Below are positions 21,093 to 31,799 of a stretch of 64,000 nucleotides of DNA, one piece after another. The stretch is from Myoxocephalus aenaeus (lineage: Eukaryota > Chordata > Actinopteri > Perciformes > Cottidae). The translations under genes and the position numbers were made by a program. The notes beneath the pieces are model-generated. The model ran no database searches. It was not told the origin of the DNA and was given only the letters and a program-made list of their open reading frames with translations. Where the stretch lies: NCBI GenBank assembly GCA_038501785.1, contig JBAMJR010000152.1:187501-251500 (forward strand), read 5' to 3'. The number at the start of each line of letters is the position of its first letter. The stretch's first letter is position 1.

Positions 21093-22091
21093 AGTAGACT
21101 GGACTAAAGGTTTAGTTAGGAGTAGAGTCAGTAGACTGGACTAAAGGTTTAGTTAGCAGTAGAGTCAGTAGACTGGACTAAAGGTTTAGTTAGGAGTAGA
21201 GTCAGTAGACTGGACTAAAGGTTTAGTTAGGAGTAGAGTCAGTAGACTGGACTAAAGGTTTAGTTAGCAGTAGAGTCAGTAGACTGGACTAAAGGTTTAG
21301 TTAGCAGTAGAGTCAGTAGACTGGACTAAAGGTTTAGTTAGCAGTAGAGTCAGTAGACTGGACTAAAGGTTTAGTTAGCAGTAGAGTCAGTAGACTGGAC
21401 TAAAGGTTTAGTTAGCAGTAGAGTCAGTAGACTGGACTAAAGGTTTAGTTAGGAGTAGAGTCAGTAGACTGGACTAAAGGTTTAGTTAGCAGTAGAGTCA
21501 GTAGACTGGACTAAAGGTTTAGTTAGCAGTAGAGTCAGTAGACTGGACTAAAGGTTTAGTTAGGAGTAGAGTCAGTAGACTGGACTAAAGGTTTAGTTAG
21601 CAGTAGAGTCAGTAGACTGGACTAAAGGTTTAGTTAGGAGTAGAGTCAGTAGACTGGACTAAAGGTTTAGTTAGCAGTAGAGTCAGTAGACTGGACTAAA
21701 GGTTTAGTTAGCAGTAGAGTCAGTAGACTGGACTAAAGGTTTAGTTAGCAGTAGAGTCAGTAGACTGGACTAAAGGTTTAGTTAGGAGTAGAGTCAGTAG
21801 ACTGGACTAAAGGTTTAGTTAGCAGTAGAGTCAGTAGACTGGACTAAAGGTTTAGTTAGCAGTAGAGTCAGTAGACTGGACTAAAGGTTTAGTTAGCAGT
21901 AGAGTCAGTAGACTGGACTAAAGGTTTAGTTAGCAGTAGAGTCAGTAGACTGGACTAAAGGTTTAGTTAGCAGTAGAGTCAGTAGACTGGACTAAAGGTT
22001 TAGTTAGCAGTAGAGTCAGTAGACTGGACTAAAGGTTTAGTTAGCAGTAGAGTCAGTAGACTGGACTAAAGGTTTAGTTAGGAGTAGACTG
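21093..22091. repeat. 37-bp VNTR, 27 copies, near-perfect
   Basis: Twenty-seven units beginning AGTAGACTGGACTAAAGGTT, each 37 bp. The only variable base I found is G or C in TTAG(G/C)AGTAG. Reading left to right: G C G G C C C C C G C C G C G C C C G C C C C C C C G. Such homogeneity points to very recent expansion. A single-copy relative is at about 5030-5075. Confidence 0.95.
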
Positions 22092-22209
22092 GACATAACG
22101 AACACACGTCAGGTGTCGTTGTCTCCCGCCTCTCCGAGGTCGGACCCGGTCCGTGAAAATATTGTCTTCACGTAACCGGTCCGTGACGCATAAAGGTTTG
22201 GGAGCGCTG
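22092..22209. mobile_element. hAT-type 3' end following the VNTR
   Basis: Contains two CCGGTCCGTG motifs and ends AAAGGTTTGGGAGCGCTG, like the terminus at 5200-5288. The left terminus of this element was not identified. Confidence 0.5.
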
Positions 22210-22226
22210 GACTAGAGGATGTAGAG

Positions 22227-22947
22227 CAGGGGTGGGCAAACTTTTTGGCTCAGGGGCCACATTGAATTAAAAAATTTGACAGACGGGCCGGGCCAGTATC
22301 AGATGGATGGAGAGTGTTTGACAAAGGGGGCGTGGCTTATCGCCGTCGGGTCTCTCCGTGAAAAAGAGCTGTCTTTTCCGGTATCGATTATGGAATAAAT
22401 AACCACTAGTTTTGCTTTATACTTGTTGTGGAAGTCCCAAACATGTCGGAACATGAAACGCCCTTGTGTTTGGGTTCATAATATTATCCGTAGCCGCACA
22501 CAGCTCGGTGAATTTCTCCGACTCCTCCAGGAACTGCGCCGGTCTTATCTCCGTAAAACGGATACCGATTCTGCCACCCACCATGGAATTAACCACTAGT
22601 TCTGCTTTATACTTGTTGTGTAAACTCCACATACGTCGGAACATCAAACTCCGTGGTGTCTGGGTTCATAATATTATCCGTAGTCCCACAACAGCGTCTG
22701 AATGACAGCCGCTGCACACACGAAAAGCCTAAAAGAGCGCTGTGCAATAAATAAGCATGAAGAAACATCAACGCTGGTCTGTTGTGGTCATCGTGCTTCG
22801 GGAAACTGAACATGGGAACGGAGAAGCGCTACAGCGGTCTTTACTATAACTTTTTTTTTTAATATAATAATTATAATACTCGGCGGGCCGTATATTAATA
22901 CTCGGCGGGCCGTATCCGGCCCGCGGGCCGTAGTTTGCCCACCTCTG
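22227..22947. mobile_element. 721-bp hAT element
   Basis: Starts CAGGGGTGGGCAAACTTTTT, ends GTAGTTTGCCCACCTCTG. The 8-bp duplication ATGTAGAG is at 22219-22226 and 22948-22955. It carries an internal direct duplication of about 110 bp (22385-22500 and 22588-22695), each with GGGTTCATAATATTATCCG. Non-autonomous. Confidence 0.92.
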
Positions 22948-23499
22948 ATGTAGAGGGAAAATGCAAAACATTGTGATTCGCAAAACCTGCTTGGTGGAGT
23001 CTGTGTTCCACCACAGTCCCCGATGTTTTTTTTTTTTTCTAAAGATAGATTTGATTTTGTAGCGAGTAACGAAGGTTTCAGGAGAAATGTATCGGAGTAA
23101 AAGTATCATTTTTCTTTGCAAAATGTAGTGAAGTAAAAGTAAAAGTAAACAGAAATATAAATAGTAAAGTAGAGTACAGATATCCCCAAAAACTACTTAA
23201 GTACAGTAACGAAGTATTTCTACTTCGTTACTATACACCACTGCATTTTTCCTCTCGCACACCCCCTAGAGGCAGCTCGCGCACCCCCAGGGGCAAGCCT
23301 GTCGTTCCTGAGGAGTTACTAACTAACTGCTTCTGTAAAAAAAAAAAATGCTGTCTCAGATCCAGAAAAATTCTAAATAAAAAGGAAATAAGGAAGTAAA
23401 GTAAAAAAGGAAAAGCAGTGAGGCCTTAAGTGACTAAAAGTATTGTTTGTACTTTAACTTCCTGGTCAGCACCCAGACTCATCCGTCTCTGTTGTCTCG

Positions 23500-23960
23500 G
23501 ACTCTGATCATTGACTATTACATTCCAAAGAATTGGATCAAATAAATGTTTTCAGTAAAAGCCGCTCTGCTGTTTCTGTCCTGCCTCAGAGAGGGAGTGG
23601 GTTGTTGTACTGGGTCCGTTTGGCCAGAACACAAACCTCCAAATGATTTTACTGTCATATTTATCCATCTTCGTCCTTCTTCTTCTTCTTCGTGGCTTTT
23701 TAAGGAGGCTTTACCATCCCCTTCAGGTCGGAGTGCGCTCCAGAGATTAGATTCTACCTCCTCGGTCCTGTTTATAAAGTGTGGGATGTTCAATGTTTGT
23801 GATGAACTAGAGATAGATGGCTTTCACTGACAGGAAGAGTAATCTGTATCCGTGTAATCTGATAAGTAACTAGTCCAGCTGAGTAAAGAAAGAAACACAA
23901 AATGTGGAGGATTAGTCTGTATAATAGCATGACATGTAAAATAGTCATAGACATATTTTG
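23500..23960. repeat. Low-copy module, three copies in the window
   Basis: This segment recurs at about 39530-39990 and 45455-45820. In every copy both strands hold a frame of roughly 90 codons (plus strand starting MFSVKAALLFLSCLREG; minus strand starting MNIPHFINRTE). The few substitutions do not show codon-level constraint, and no domain is recognised. Copy three lacks the first 25 codons of the plus frame. Confidence 0.5.
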
Positions 23961-24111
23961 TTAATGTTACTTCAAAACTAAAGCTCATCAATAGCAAAGA
24001 GATGCAGTACCGTTTTCAGCCACAACAAAGTGCCATTGGGCTGGTGGCGCTGTTTCTACATTTTGGCTGCTCTTCACCTACATAAGCACTACCCAGCTCC
24101 AGGGTGAGTCA

Positions 24112-24420
24112 CAACAATGACAAACCTGGTTTACAGCGGAACTCAGGAAGCTAAGACTGCAAAAGGACCAGGCATTTAGGAGTGGGGACAAGGACTTGTA
24201 CACAGAGTCAAAATACAGGTTTAGCGAGGCGGTGAGAGACGCTAAACGACTGTACTCTGAGAAACTGCAACAACAGCTCTCAGCAAGTGACTCTGCTTCT
24301 GTCTGGAGAGTCTCAGGCAGATCACCAGCTACAAGCCCAAAACCCCCCACGCCATGAAGGACCTCCGCCTGGCAGACCAGCTCAACTCAATACAACTTCT
24401 TCACACAGAAACATGACCAA
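24112..24420 (+). pseudogene. LINE ORF2 fragment
   Basis: The plus frame reads KPWFTAELRKLRLQKDQAF, then SGDKDLYTESKYRFSEAV and RDAKRLYSEKL, matching the linker between endonuclease and reverse transcriptase in common teleost LINEs. It stops at CCCACGCCATGA. A near-identical copy is at about 45992-46310 in unit B. Confidence 0.75.
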
Positions 24421-24562
24421 GTGAATTCACTTTATTACAGTTTTCTTTATGTCTGTGTCATAAATCATCTTTATGGACTAAGAGCACAAACATATTGTTG
24501 GTCGTTAAGAAGCGACACGTGAGAGAAAACTCTGCTCATTCCTCTGTGACAAAGATGTTTAA

Positions 24563-26347
24563 CCCTCTGGGGTCTACCGTCACGCTAGCGTGTTATACAT
24601 AGTTTAATTAAAAAAGAAAATCATATCTCCGCGAAAATACGGCGCAGAAAAAATAATCCGCTACTGTTAGAACCGCCAAACTCTGCAGTTTCCGGCCCCC
24701 TCCTCTGTGTCCTTCTGTGTGGCTGTAACGTAAGCTGACACTCCTTTCACCGTGATTAGTCAATTCAGGTGTCCGTCAAAAAAAGTTGTGACTCAGGAAC
24801 ACTCAGGAAATACCTAAGGCCCTCCCCACCCAGCTACGCTGCAAAGGACCTAAGATAACCTACACACCTGAGGTTTATATATACATGCTGTAGTTTACAG
24901 TCAGACAGAAGCTAGAGATAATGGAGAGAACACAGTTCACAACAGAGGAGGACGTTGCAGCGATTTTGGCCAGCAGCGATGAGGACGGAGGAGCGTCAGA
25001 CAGGCCCTGAAGGCTTCGACTCCTGGAGAGGATTATGCCGAGAGAAGGGATCCACTGGAGGATGGGTACGTGTATTTACTAACTCAACTTTGTTTTGGCA
25101 TATTTACGCTAGCACAGTGAGCACATTTAGCTGGTCCCGATCCCTTCGGTGGTTTTCCCCGGTGCCCGAGTCTGATTCTGAGACGGGGCTGGCTGTTGGG
25201 GAGCTAGCAGGGAGCTAGCGCTAGCTCCGCGAGCTAACGGGAGATAGCTTGCTACAGCGGGGACACCACTGGAGGTAGTATCAGCTTATTACCCGACTGC
25301 ATCGTCAATATCACTTAGTACCAACTAGTGCTGATCTTCGTTACGTGTTTGTAAGACGTAATGCTAACTATCGGTATGTGTTTATACATTAGCAACGTGC
25401 TAACGCACTAACATGCTAACGTACCGTTTAGCTCGTGCCCGGAGCTCTGTCACTGTTTTGTTGTGTAATCGTAACTTTCTTTCATTGAACTTAGTACTGA
25501 CTGGTAGTCATTTATTTTACAGAGAGGACTCACAGCTGTCAGGGTCCAGTGGACAACATGCAGCTTCTCTACAGCCACCTGCACCTATGCTATCGACGTG
25601 GAAGACTGAAGGCCTGAGCCCTGTTTACCAGGTATGTACACAGCTTAGCTACACATGTACACCTGTTGAACTGTTCAAACTACTAACTAGTAGTCATTTA
25701 TTTTACAGAGAGGATGCACCACCACCAGCCCCTCTAGCACAGCCATCCCCACCAGCCCCGGTCTGTTTTCTATTTCTGAACATGTATATGTGTAAATATT
25801 GTTTTATTCATGAATAATACATATTTTATTTGAAAACCAAACATGTTGTGATGGTAATGTTTCATTTGCACACACCCCATAAAGCTTTATCTGCAGTATG
25901 AAGTCATTTCTCAGTCCCATTTCTATCATTTTGGTGAAAGGTGTGACAGGCCACATTTCTGCTCAAAAAACGATAATATTTTTTGGGGTTTCAGACATTT
26001 ATTTTCATGTTTCTAGCATGAATTCACATATTTCACTGCTTTTGTGAACCTAATACCTTTGGTAAACCAACTTCTAGCACCAAAACGTTTTGTCAGCATG
26101 AGTAAAGGTATGTTTTCACAAGATATATGAAGCATTTTTAAAAATCTAACTTTAATTTTTCAGCTTTAGATTCATATTATCACTTTATACTTTTGCCTTA
26201 TGGCAATTGTGCCTCATTATATAGATAGCTGAGATTGTTCTGCAATTTTAGATGTAACACATGGGTATGTATCTTATATGCAAGTGCCTTAAAATGAGAC
26301 TTTAAGAAATTATGTAAAATCTAGAAAAAGGCTAAGACCCTGAAGGG
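24563..26347 (+). mobile_element. piggyBac-type element, non-autonomous
   Basis: Ends CCCTCTGGGGTC and GACCCTGAAGGG are inverted repeats flanked by TTAA at 24559-24562 and 26348-26351. Unit B keeps the empty site with a single TTAA near 46441 (GATGTTTAAATGAGG). TTAA duplication and CCC start are diagnostic of piggyBac. It holds only remnants of transposase and (GCTAGC)-rich sequence. Confidence 0.93.
24921..25010 (+). pseudogene. piggyBac transposase N-terminal remnant
   Basis: A 29-codon frame, MERTQFTTEEDVAAILASSD then an acidic stretch, resembles the acidic N-terminus of PGBD/piggyBac transposases. It ends in a stop just before the usual body. No DDD catalytic region is present. Confidence 0.45.
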
Positions 26348-27195
26348 TTAAATGAGGAAAGTTAAAAGGACAGAGACTGACTGACAAATGTTCTTCTGCT
26401 CTCAACATGAACTCTGGACTTTGTGGTGTTTCAGGAGGAAAACTGCCTCAGTTATACTTTCATATTAGTTTCATATTGTCACCTTCAGCTTTGTATGAAA
26501 CCCTGCAAATAAGAAAGAAGAAAGTACTTTGTTCATTCTTGAAACAATAAATACTTTATTCATCATGTAAACCTTCAGTTTGTTCACATCCCATCAGTAA
26601 AGTCTGTTAAACTAGTTTGACCAGAATCTCAGTTATGTAAAAGAATAATTCATGATTTCCTCGTTGATTATGATCATGATACTTTATTTTATAATACAAC
26701 ATATTACATCATTTATATGTTGATTCAGAAATAAATGAACATTTAATATATCATGTAAAATAAATGTAATTTAACTTTAAACTATCTTCACAAAAAGTAG
26801 TGAGAACTAAATATATTTGATAAAAGAAGGTGATTTCTTTAAGACCCATGCAGAGGAAGAGACACAACAACAACAACAACAACATCAACAACAATATTCA
26901 TCAAACATTTGGAGCTCAGAGAAGTTTACATTTTCCTGCAGAGAAATATGAGTTCAGGTAAACAAAGATCATCATGAGCAGTGAGAGCCTCCATGACTAA
27001 ACAGACACAGGAAGGAGCGCCACCTCAAGAAACTCAAACATCTACACAACAATAATGACAAGACGTCAAAGTACCGCCCACAATGTTTGATTGACAGGTG
27101 AAGAACAATCAGCTCTCAAGAACAATGATGGACACAAAATGAGTTTAAGAATTAAAACACAGAATTTAACCTGCTGTCCCTTAAATCACTTCTGT

Positions 27196-28875
27196 CTATT
27201 TGAGTTGACAGAACTCAGCAGTGCATCCATGATAATAAATCATAACTCCAGCATAGAGAGGCTGAGTGAATGTGGTCTGGACTCTGTGGAGGAGAGTCAT
27301 GGTTTCAGAGACGCTGTAGAAGGACAGAATACCTGCTCTGTGATCCAGGTACACTCCTACTCTGGAGGACGGAGGACCAGAGACGGGAGCTTTGATATTG
27401 TTGTACCAAAATGTAAAACTGTTTTTGTCACAATGTAACGCCCAAGATTTGTCATTGTATCCAAACACACATTCATCACTGATCCCTGTTCTGCTGATAT
27501 TCTTGTATGAGACTGCTACATAAACTCCTACTCCTCTCCACTCCACCTCCCAGTAACAACGTCCAGTCAGACTCTCTCTACTCAGGACCTGAAAACAACC
27601 AGTGAACCTGTCTGTGTGACTAGAATAAGACTGTTGTTCCCTCATAAATGTTGCTTTTCTGTTCCCCTGAGATAATAACAGATATTTGTTCGCTGTGTTT
27701 GGATCCAGAGTGATTTCACGTGAATACCTTAAGAATCCAGCTCTGGTCTTGGGCTCTGCTTGTGAATGTGACAGTAAAACGTCCACTTCAGTCACTGCCA
27801 GTGAGACGTTTGTCCACTCGTCCCTCAGGACGTCCTGTAGTTTATCTCTGACTTCTGACACAGCCGCCGTCACGTCCTCAAAGTAGCTCAGAGGACGGAT
27901 ATGGATGCCGGTGGAGTCTGTAGATTCTCCGAGTGGTGACAGTGAGGGGTAGTTGTGTAGAAACTGGTTGTGATCCTCTGTGTGTGAGAGCAGCTTCAGC
28001 TCAGCGTCTTTCCTCTTCAGCTCAGCGATCTCCTGCTCCAGCTTCTCCTGAAGCTCTTTGACTCGACTCACTTCACTTTTCTGCCGGGATCTGACCTGCT
28101 GCTTCACATGGGAGCTTCTGTTCTCCATGAGACGGATCAGCTCGGTGAAGATCTTCTCGCTGTCCTTCACCGCTTCATCAGCTGAGAGATTGACGGCCTC
28201 CACCTCCTGATGGAGCAGCTTCACGTCCTTCTCTCTGTCCTGGATTCTCTGCTGGATGTTTAGTCGACTCCCCTCCAGCTCTCTCTGCCTCTCGGTCCTT
28301 TCTGCTGCAGCTGAGACTGTGTCGTGGCCTTTATGTTCCTCCACAGAGCAGAGGTAACAGATACACTGCTGATCAGTACGGCAGAACATCTTCATCACCT
28401 CGTCGTGACGAGAGCAGATGTTCTCCTGGAGCTTCTTGGACGGGTCCACCAGCTTGTGCTTCTTTAATTGAGGTACATCATAATGACGCTGGAGGTGTTT
28501 CTCACAATAAGAGACCAGACAGACCAGACAGGACTTGAAGGCTTTCCGTCTCCTCCCAGTGCAGAGATCACAGGCCACATCTTCAGGTCCAGCATAGCAG
28601 TGATCAGCAGCAGCAGCTTGGAGTCCAGTCTTCTTCAGCTCCTCCACTAAATCTGCCAGCATGGTGTTTTTCAGCAGGACAGGCCTCGGTGTGAAGGTCT
28701 GCCTACACTGAGGGCAGCTGTGGAGTTTCTTACCATCCTCTTCGTCCCAGAAGCTTTTAATACAGTTCATGCAGTAGCTGTGTCCACAGGGAGTAGCCAC
28801 CGGATCCTTCAGTAGATCCAGACAGATGGAACAAGAGAAGGTTTCCCGATCCAGCTGAACTCCTATCTGCTCCAT
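27196..28875 (-). CDS. TRIM protein (RING, B-boxes, coiled coil, PRY-SPRY), TRIM16/25-like
   Basis: A single-exon gene of 559 codons, a putative E3 ubiquitin ligase of the cytoplasm. I start it at the ATG at 28875, which has a strong context (GTGAAATGG); the frame extends upstream without another ATG. A C3HC4 RING spans residues 15-57 (C15, C18, C30, H32, C35, C38, C54, C57). Two B-box regions follow (about 105-150 and 165-205), then a long heptad-rich coiled coil (about 210-305), and a PRY-SPRY domain from about 380 to the end (LDPNTAN, CYWEVEW, VGVYLDHRAG). Length is normal for this intronless fish family, often called TRIM16-like. SPRY domains choose targets, in many TRIMs viral or self proteins; the target here is unknown. 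A frameshifted paralogue is at 47281-48958. Confidence 0.93.
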   Translation of the reverse strand: MEQIGVQLDRETFSCSICLDLLKDPVATPCGHSYCMNCIKSFWDEEDGKKLHSCPQCRQTFTPRPVLLKNTMLADLVEELKKTGLQAAAADHCYAGPEDVACDLCTGRRRKAFKSCLVCLVSYCEKHLQRHYDVPQLKKHKLVDPSKKLQENICSRHDEVMKMFCRTDQQCICYLCSVEEHKGHDTVSAAAERTERQRELEGSRLNIQQRIQDREKDVKLLHQEVEAVNLSADEAVKDSEKIFTELIRLMENRSSHVKQQVRSRQKSEVSRVKELQEKLEQEIAELKRKDAELKLLSHTEDHNQFLHNYPSLSPLGESTDSTGIHIRPLSYFEDVTAAVSEVRDKLQDVLRDEWTNVSLAVTEVDVLLSHSQAEPKTRAGFLRYSREITLDPNTANKYLLLSQGNRKATFMREQQSYSSHTDRFTGCFQVLSRESLTGRCYWEVEWRGVGVYVAVSYKNISRTGISDECVFGYNDKSWALHCDKNSFTFWYNNIKAPVSGPPSSRVGVYLDHRAGILSFYSVSETMTLLHRVQTTFTQPLYAGVMIYYHGCTAEFCQLK

Positions 28876-28905
28876 TTCACCTCTCAGTAGCAACGACTGT
28901 CTGAG

Positions 28906-28915
28906 TTTCACTTCC
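28906..28915 (-). promoter_or_regulatory. Ets-IRF composite/ISRE-like motif upstream of TRIM copy A
   Basis: The minus strand reads GGAAGTGAAA, an exact fit to the Ets-IRF composite element GGAANNGAAA and close to an interferon-stimulated response element. It lies 31 bp before the ATG and is identical in copy B (48989-48998). Interferon control of fish TRIM genes is known; whether this site acts is inference. Confidence 0.35.
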
Positions 28916-29394
28916 TGAGAAGCGACTCTGCTTTGACTTCTGATCTGAACAACATGTGCTGGTTCAGTGAACGGGGCCTGTCAGCTCTATTGCTTCACCA
29001 CCATGTTGGTTACACCCATCTCTAAAACTGTAGATCTGAAGGGGAGGGAACGAGGACATGAGTGGACAGAGTGCAGCTGCTGTGTTTGAGAGCAGGAGGA
29101 AGAGGGAGGGCTTATCAAGCTGTGGTTCATTCCAGGAAGAGGAGCAGCGCTGTGAATGTGAACTTTGTTCCCTCATTTACAGACGGAGACTCGGTTAAAA
29201 CCTGCTCCATGTTTGAAGACATTTGAGGGTTTTAGTTGTAACATATTTCTTGTCTTCTCAGGCTTTGGTCATGTCTACATATTTCTCTTAGGACATATAA
29301 TAAATACACAACCTTTTCTATGAAAGAAAGGACAATGTGGCATCATTGACAAATAAAAGTGTCTACACATATTTCAGTGGTGACAAACAATGAG

Positions 29395-29935
29395 GAAGCA
29401 AAAGGCACTCGCTTAACCAGTTTGTGAGGGATTGCGCAATCTGAGGTGAGGCACACCTTGCGTGTGAGTATGAGTTTTATTCAGTCAATCATTACATACA
29501 ATACAATAAGTAAAGACACAATCTAACATACAAAGAAAAACTGAAAAGATATAGGTAGAAGCATAATGCTTATTTATTCATATCCCAAATACGTAATACT
29601 ACTCAATTAAATCAGATAATTAATTATATATGAAGAAAAAAATAATATATATATATGTACATATATTTCATTCACACTTTTGTAACCCTCAAAACTAGTT
29701 TTTTAAACAATCCTTTTGAAAACCAAAAATGAGTTGACCATTCTTACATTCATGTTAGCGTTGTTCCATAATTGAACTCCTACAATAGAAATACATCTTC
29801 TTTTAATCCCTTTTTTAGCTTTTTGTACAGTAAAGATTCAGTGTGATGATTCTCTGAAGAATCAGCATCAGCTTCTCTCCCTACCTGACTTCTACCGAGG
29901 GTTGGAAAAGGCCAAATTTCCTCTAATGCAATTTT
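29395..29935 (-). mobile_element. LINE 3' end, copy 1
   Basis: On the minus strand a frame ending near 29690 reads IKRRCISIVGVQLWNN, then MNVRMVNSFLVFKRIV, the C-terminus typical of LINE reverse-transcriptase proteins, followed by a 3' untranslated region. Other copies lie at 49477-51070 and 58355-58860. All share the same flank (GGTGACAAACAATGAGGAAG). Confidence 0.65.
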
Positions 29936-30124
29936 TTTTTAAATATTAAATTTAATATATATTTTTTAAAGAATATATATATCCAAAGTTTTTTAATTTA
30001 GGGCAAATGATGTTAACCAAGAACAAATCATGTACTCAGAGTGCGTAGAGTGATGTCTGCTCCACATAGCAATTTAACTAACTTGTTCAACCACCTGAAA
30101 CATCACCACAAACCACAGCACGAC

Positions 30125-30710
30125 TAATGCATTAAGGCTAAAGCTAAAGTGACCTCACTGAATCTCAATGCATTAAGGCTAAAGCTAACGTGACCTCACT
30201 GAATCTCAATGCATTAAGGCTAAAGCTAAAGTGACCTCACTGAATCTCAATGCATTAAGGCTAAAGCTAACGTGACCTCACTGAATCTCAATGCATTAAG
30301 GCTAAAGCTAACGTGACCTCACTGAATCTCAATGCATTAAGGCTAAAGCTAACGTGACCTCACTGAATCTCAATGCATTAAGGCTAAAGCTAACGTGACC
30401 TCACTGAATCTCAATGCATTAAGGCTAAAGCTAACGTGACCTCACTGAATCTCAATGCATTAAGGCTAAAGCTAACGTGACCTCACTGAATCTCAATGCA
30501 TTAAGGCTAAAGCTAACGTGACCTCACTGAATCTCAATGCATTAAGGCTAAAGCTAACGTGACCTCACTGAATCTCAATGCATTAAGGCGAAAGCTAACG
30601 TGACCTCACTGAATCTCAATGCATTAAGGCTAAAGCTAACGTGACCTCACTGAATCTCAATGCATTCAGGCTAAAGCTAACGTGACTTCACTGATTTTCA
30701 ATGCATTAAG
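30125..30710. repeat. 41-bp minisatellite inside the hAT element, about 14 copies
   Basis: Units of CATTAAGGCTAAAGCTAACG plus 21 bp. It continues after the insertion at 37536-37727 (about 4.7 copies), so the original array had about 19 units. Unit B has about 8 (59059-59386). Early units read GCTAAAG where later ones read GCTAACG. Confidence 0.95.
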
Positions 30711-31799
30711 GGTCCGTGTACGTTTTGTTCGTTTGATTTATGGTTCATACGAAAATACGGAAATACCATGGTTTCTTCGTATTCTGTTTCAAACCAAAAA
30801 CGGGAAAACGGAAAACCACTTCCGTTTTTTGTTTTTGGCGTCTGAATCCAAAAACGAAAATACGAGAAAACCAAACTCGTCAAATGTCAAAAATAAAAGC
30901 CTGTACAAACAAATCTTATTTATAGTCTTCTATGATGCAATACACATATAAGGTTAATGTTAGAAGAACGTTAATGTTAGAAGAACATTAATTAATTAAT
31001 ATAAATAAATAAACCTGGATATGTTAGCAACAGTTGTGACTACAGGTAGTTTAATGTGCATGTATATATTATGTACACAGCACGAATCAACTTTTCAATT
31101 AATCGTTGCATTGTTTAATGCAACACAGTTCGTCATATAGTTTAATCAAAGTAATTTGTGTGTGTAGATATGTTGCTGTTAGCATCATATTTATATTTCC
31201 ACCTCATTGTGCCGTTTCTTGAGTGAACACAGAGCAGAGCCTCTGAGGAGACCAGAGTGCATGTTCACCTTTCTACCAGCAGGTGGCAGTATACGTGTAT
31301 ACATTAAGTTACATTTACTTGTGTCTTTGTTAATTAACTAGGTTATTGATACAGATGTATTTAATGACGTTTATTTCCTCTGATATGTAATGTTACTTTG
31401 CAGCATAGTTGTATACATCATGTATTTACTTGTTATATTTGTGTCATTTTAGAACCAAACATTCCTACACAGAAGAGTGAGCATGTGTTGCTCACCAGGC
31501 AATAAATAATGACAATTGAAAAATAAAGAGACAGTTGGTTTATTCTTATTAAACGGACCCTGTCGCCGGAGACAAGAAGTAACATGCAAACAGGATGCAA
31601 GACTAAGATGACTGTAAAAAAAACGGCGGCGAGCTTCTCTGTGGGGGAGGGGTGGAAGTGAGCAGATCATTGAGAAACATGATGAAAATTCAAATACATT
31701 TCTTAGTTTTTACACAGTGTTTTAAGCCTTTATAACATATAATAATGACATTTCCCCTGAAAAAGAAGCAAAATAATTTTGCCAAAAGGACTTTTTTTT

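Larger units (their letters stand above)
20213..23243. mobile_element. hAT element with TIR CAGTGGTGTATAAAGTA, nested
   Basis: Starts CAGTGGTGTATAAAGTACC, ends TACTATACACCACTG, and both ends are rich in AAGTAAAAGT and AAGTACTT motifs, a very common teleost hAT family. The 8-bp duplication CATTTTTC lies at 20205-20212 and 23244-23251. It holds further repeats: a 22-bp minisatellite, the 37-bp VNTR element and another hAT at 22227-22947. No transposase was seen. Confidence 0.9.
18974..23287 (-). mobile_element. ZBED5-type hAT element, interrupted and right-truncated
   Basis: The left end is CAGCGGTTCCCAAACTTTTT followed by CACGCACCCCC. The right end has the inverted counterpart CGCGCACCCCCAG at about 23270-23290, but stops before the expected terminal bases. 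The transposase N-terminus lies inside on the minus strand (19540-20013). A different hAT occupies 20213-23243, so the original element was about 1.3 kb and internally deleted. The missing right tip coincides with the start of the segmental duplication at about 23291. Confidence 0.75.

Noticed and set aside
28964..29176. 70-codon minus ORF upstream of TRIM copy A (and 49047-49259)
   Set aside because: Conserved only because the units are recent duplicates; it may be leader sequence, but there is no coding evidence.
30125..30710. CRISPR-like regular array
   Set aside because: Units are contiguous with no unique spacers; the context is a eukaryotic transposon. The same applies to 1-529 and 21093-22091.
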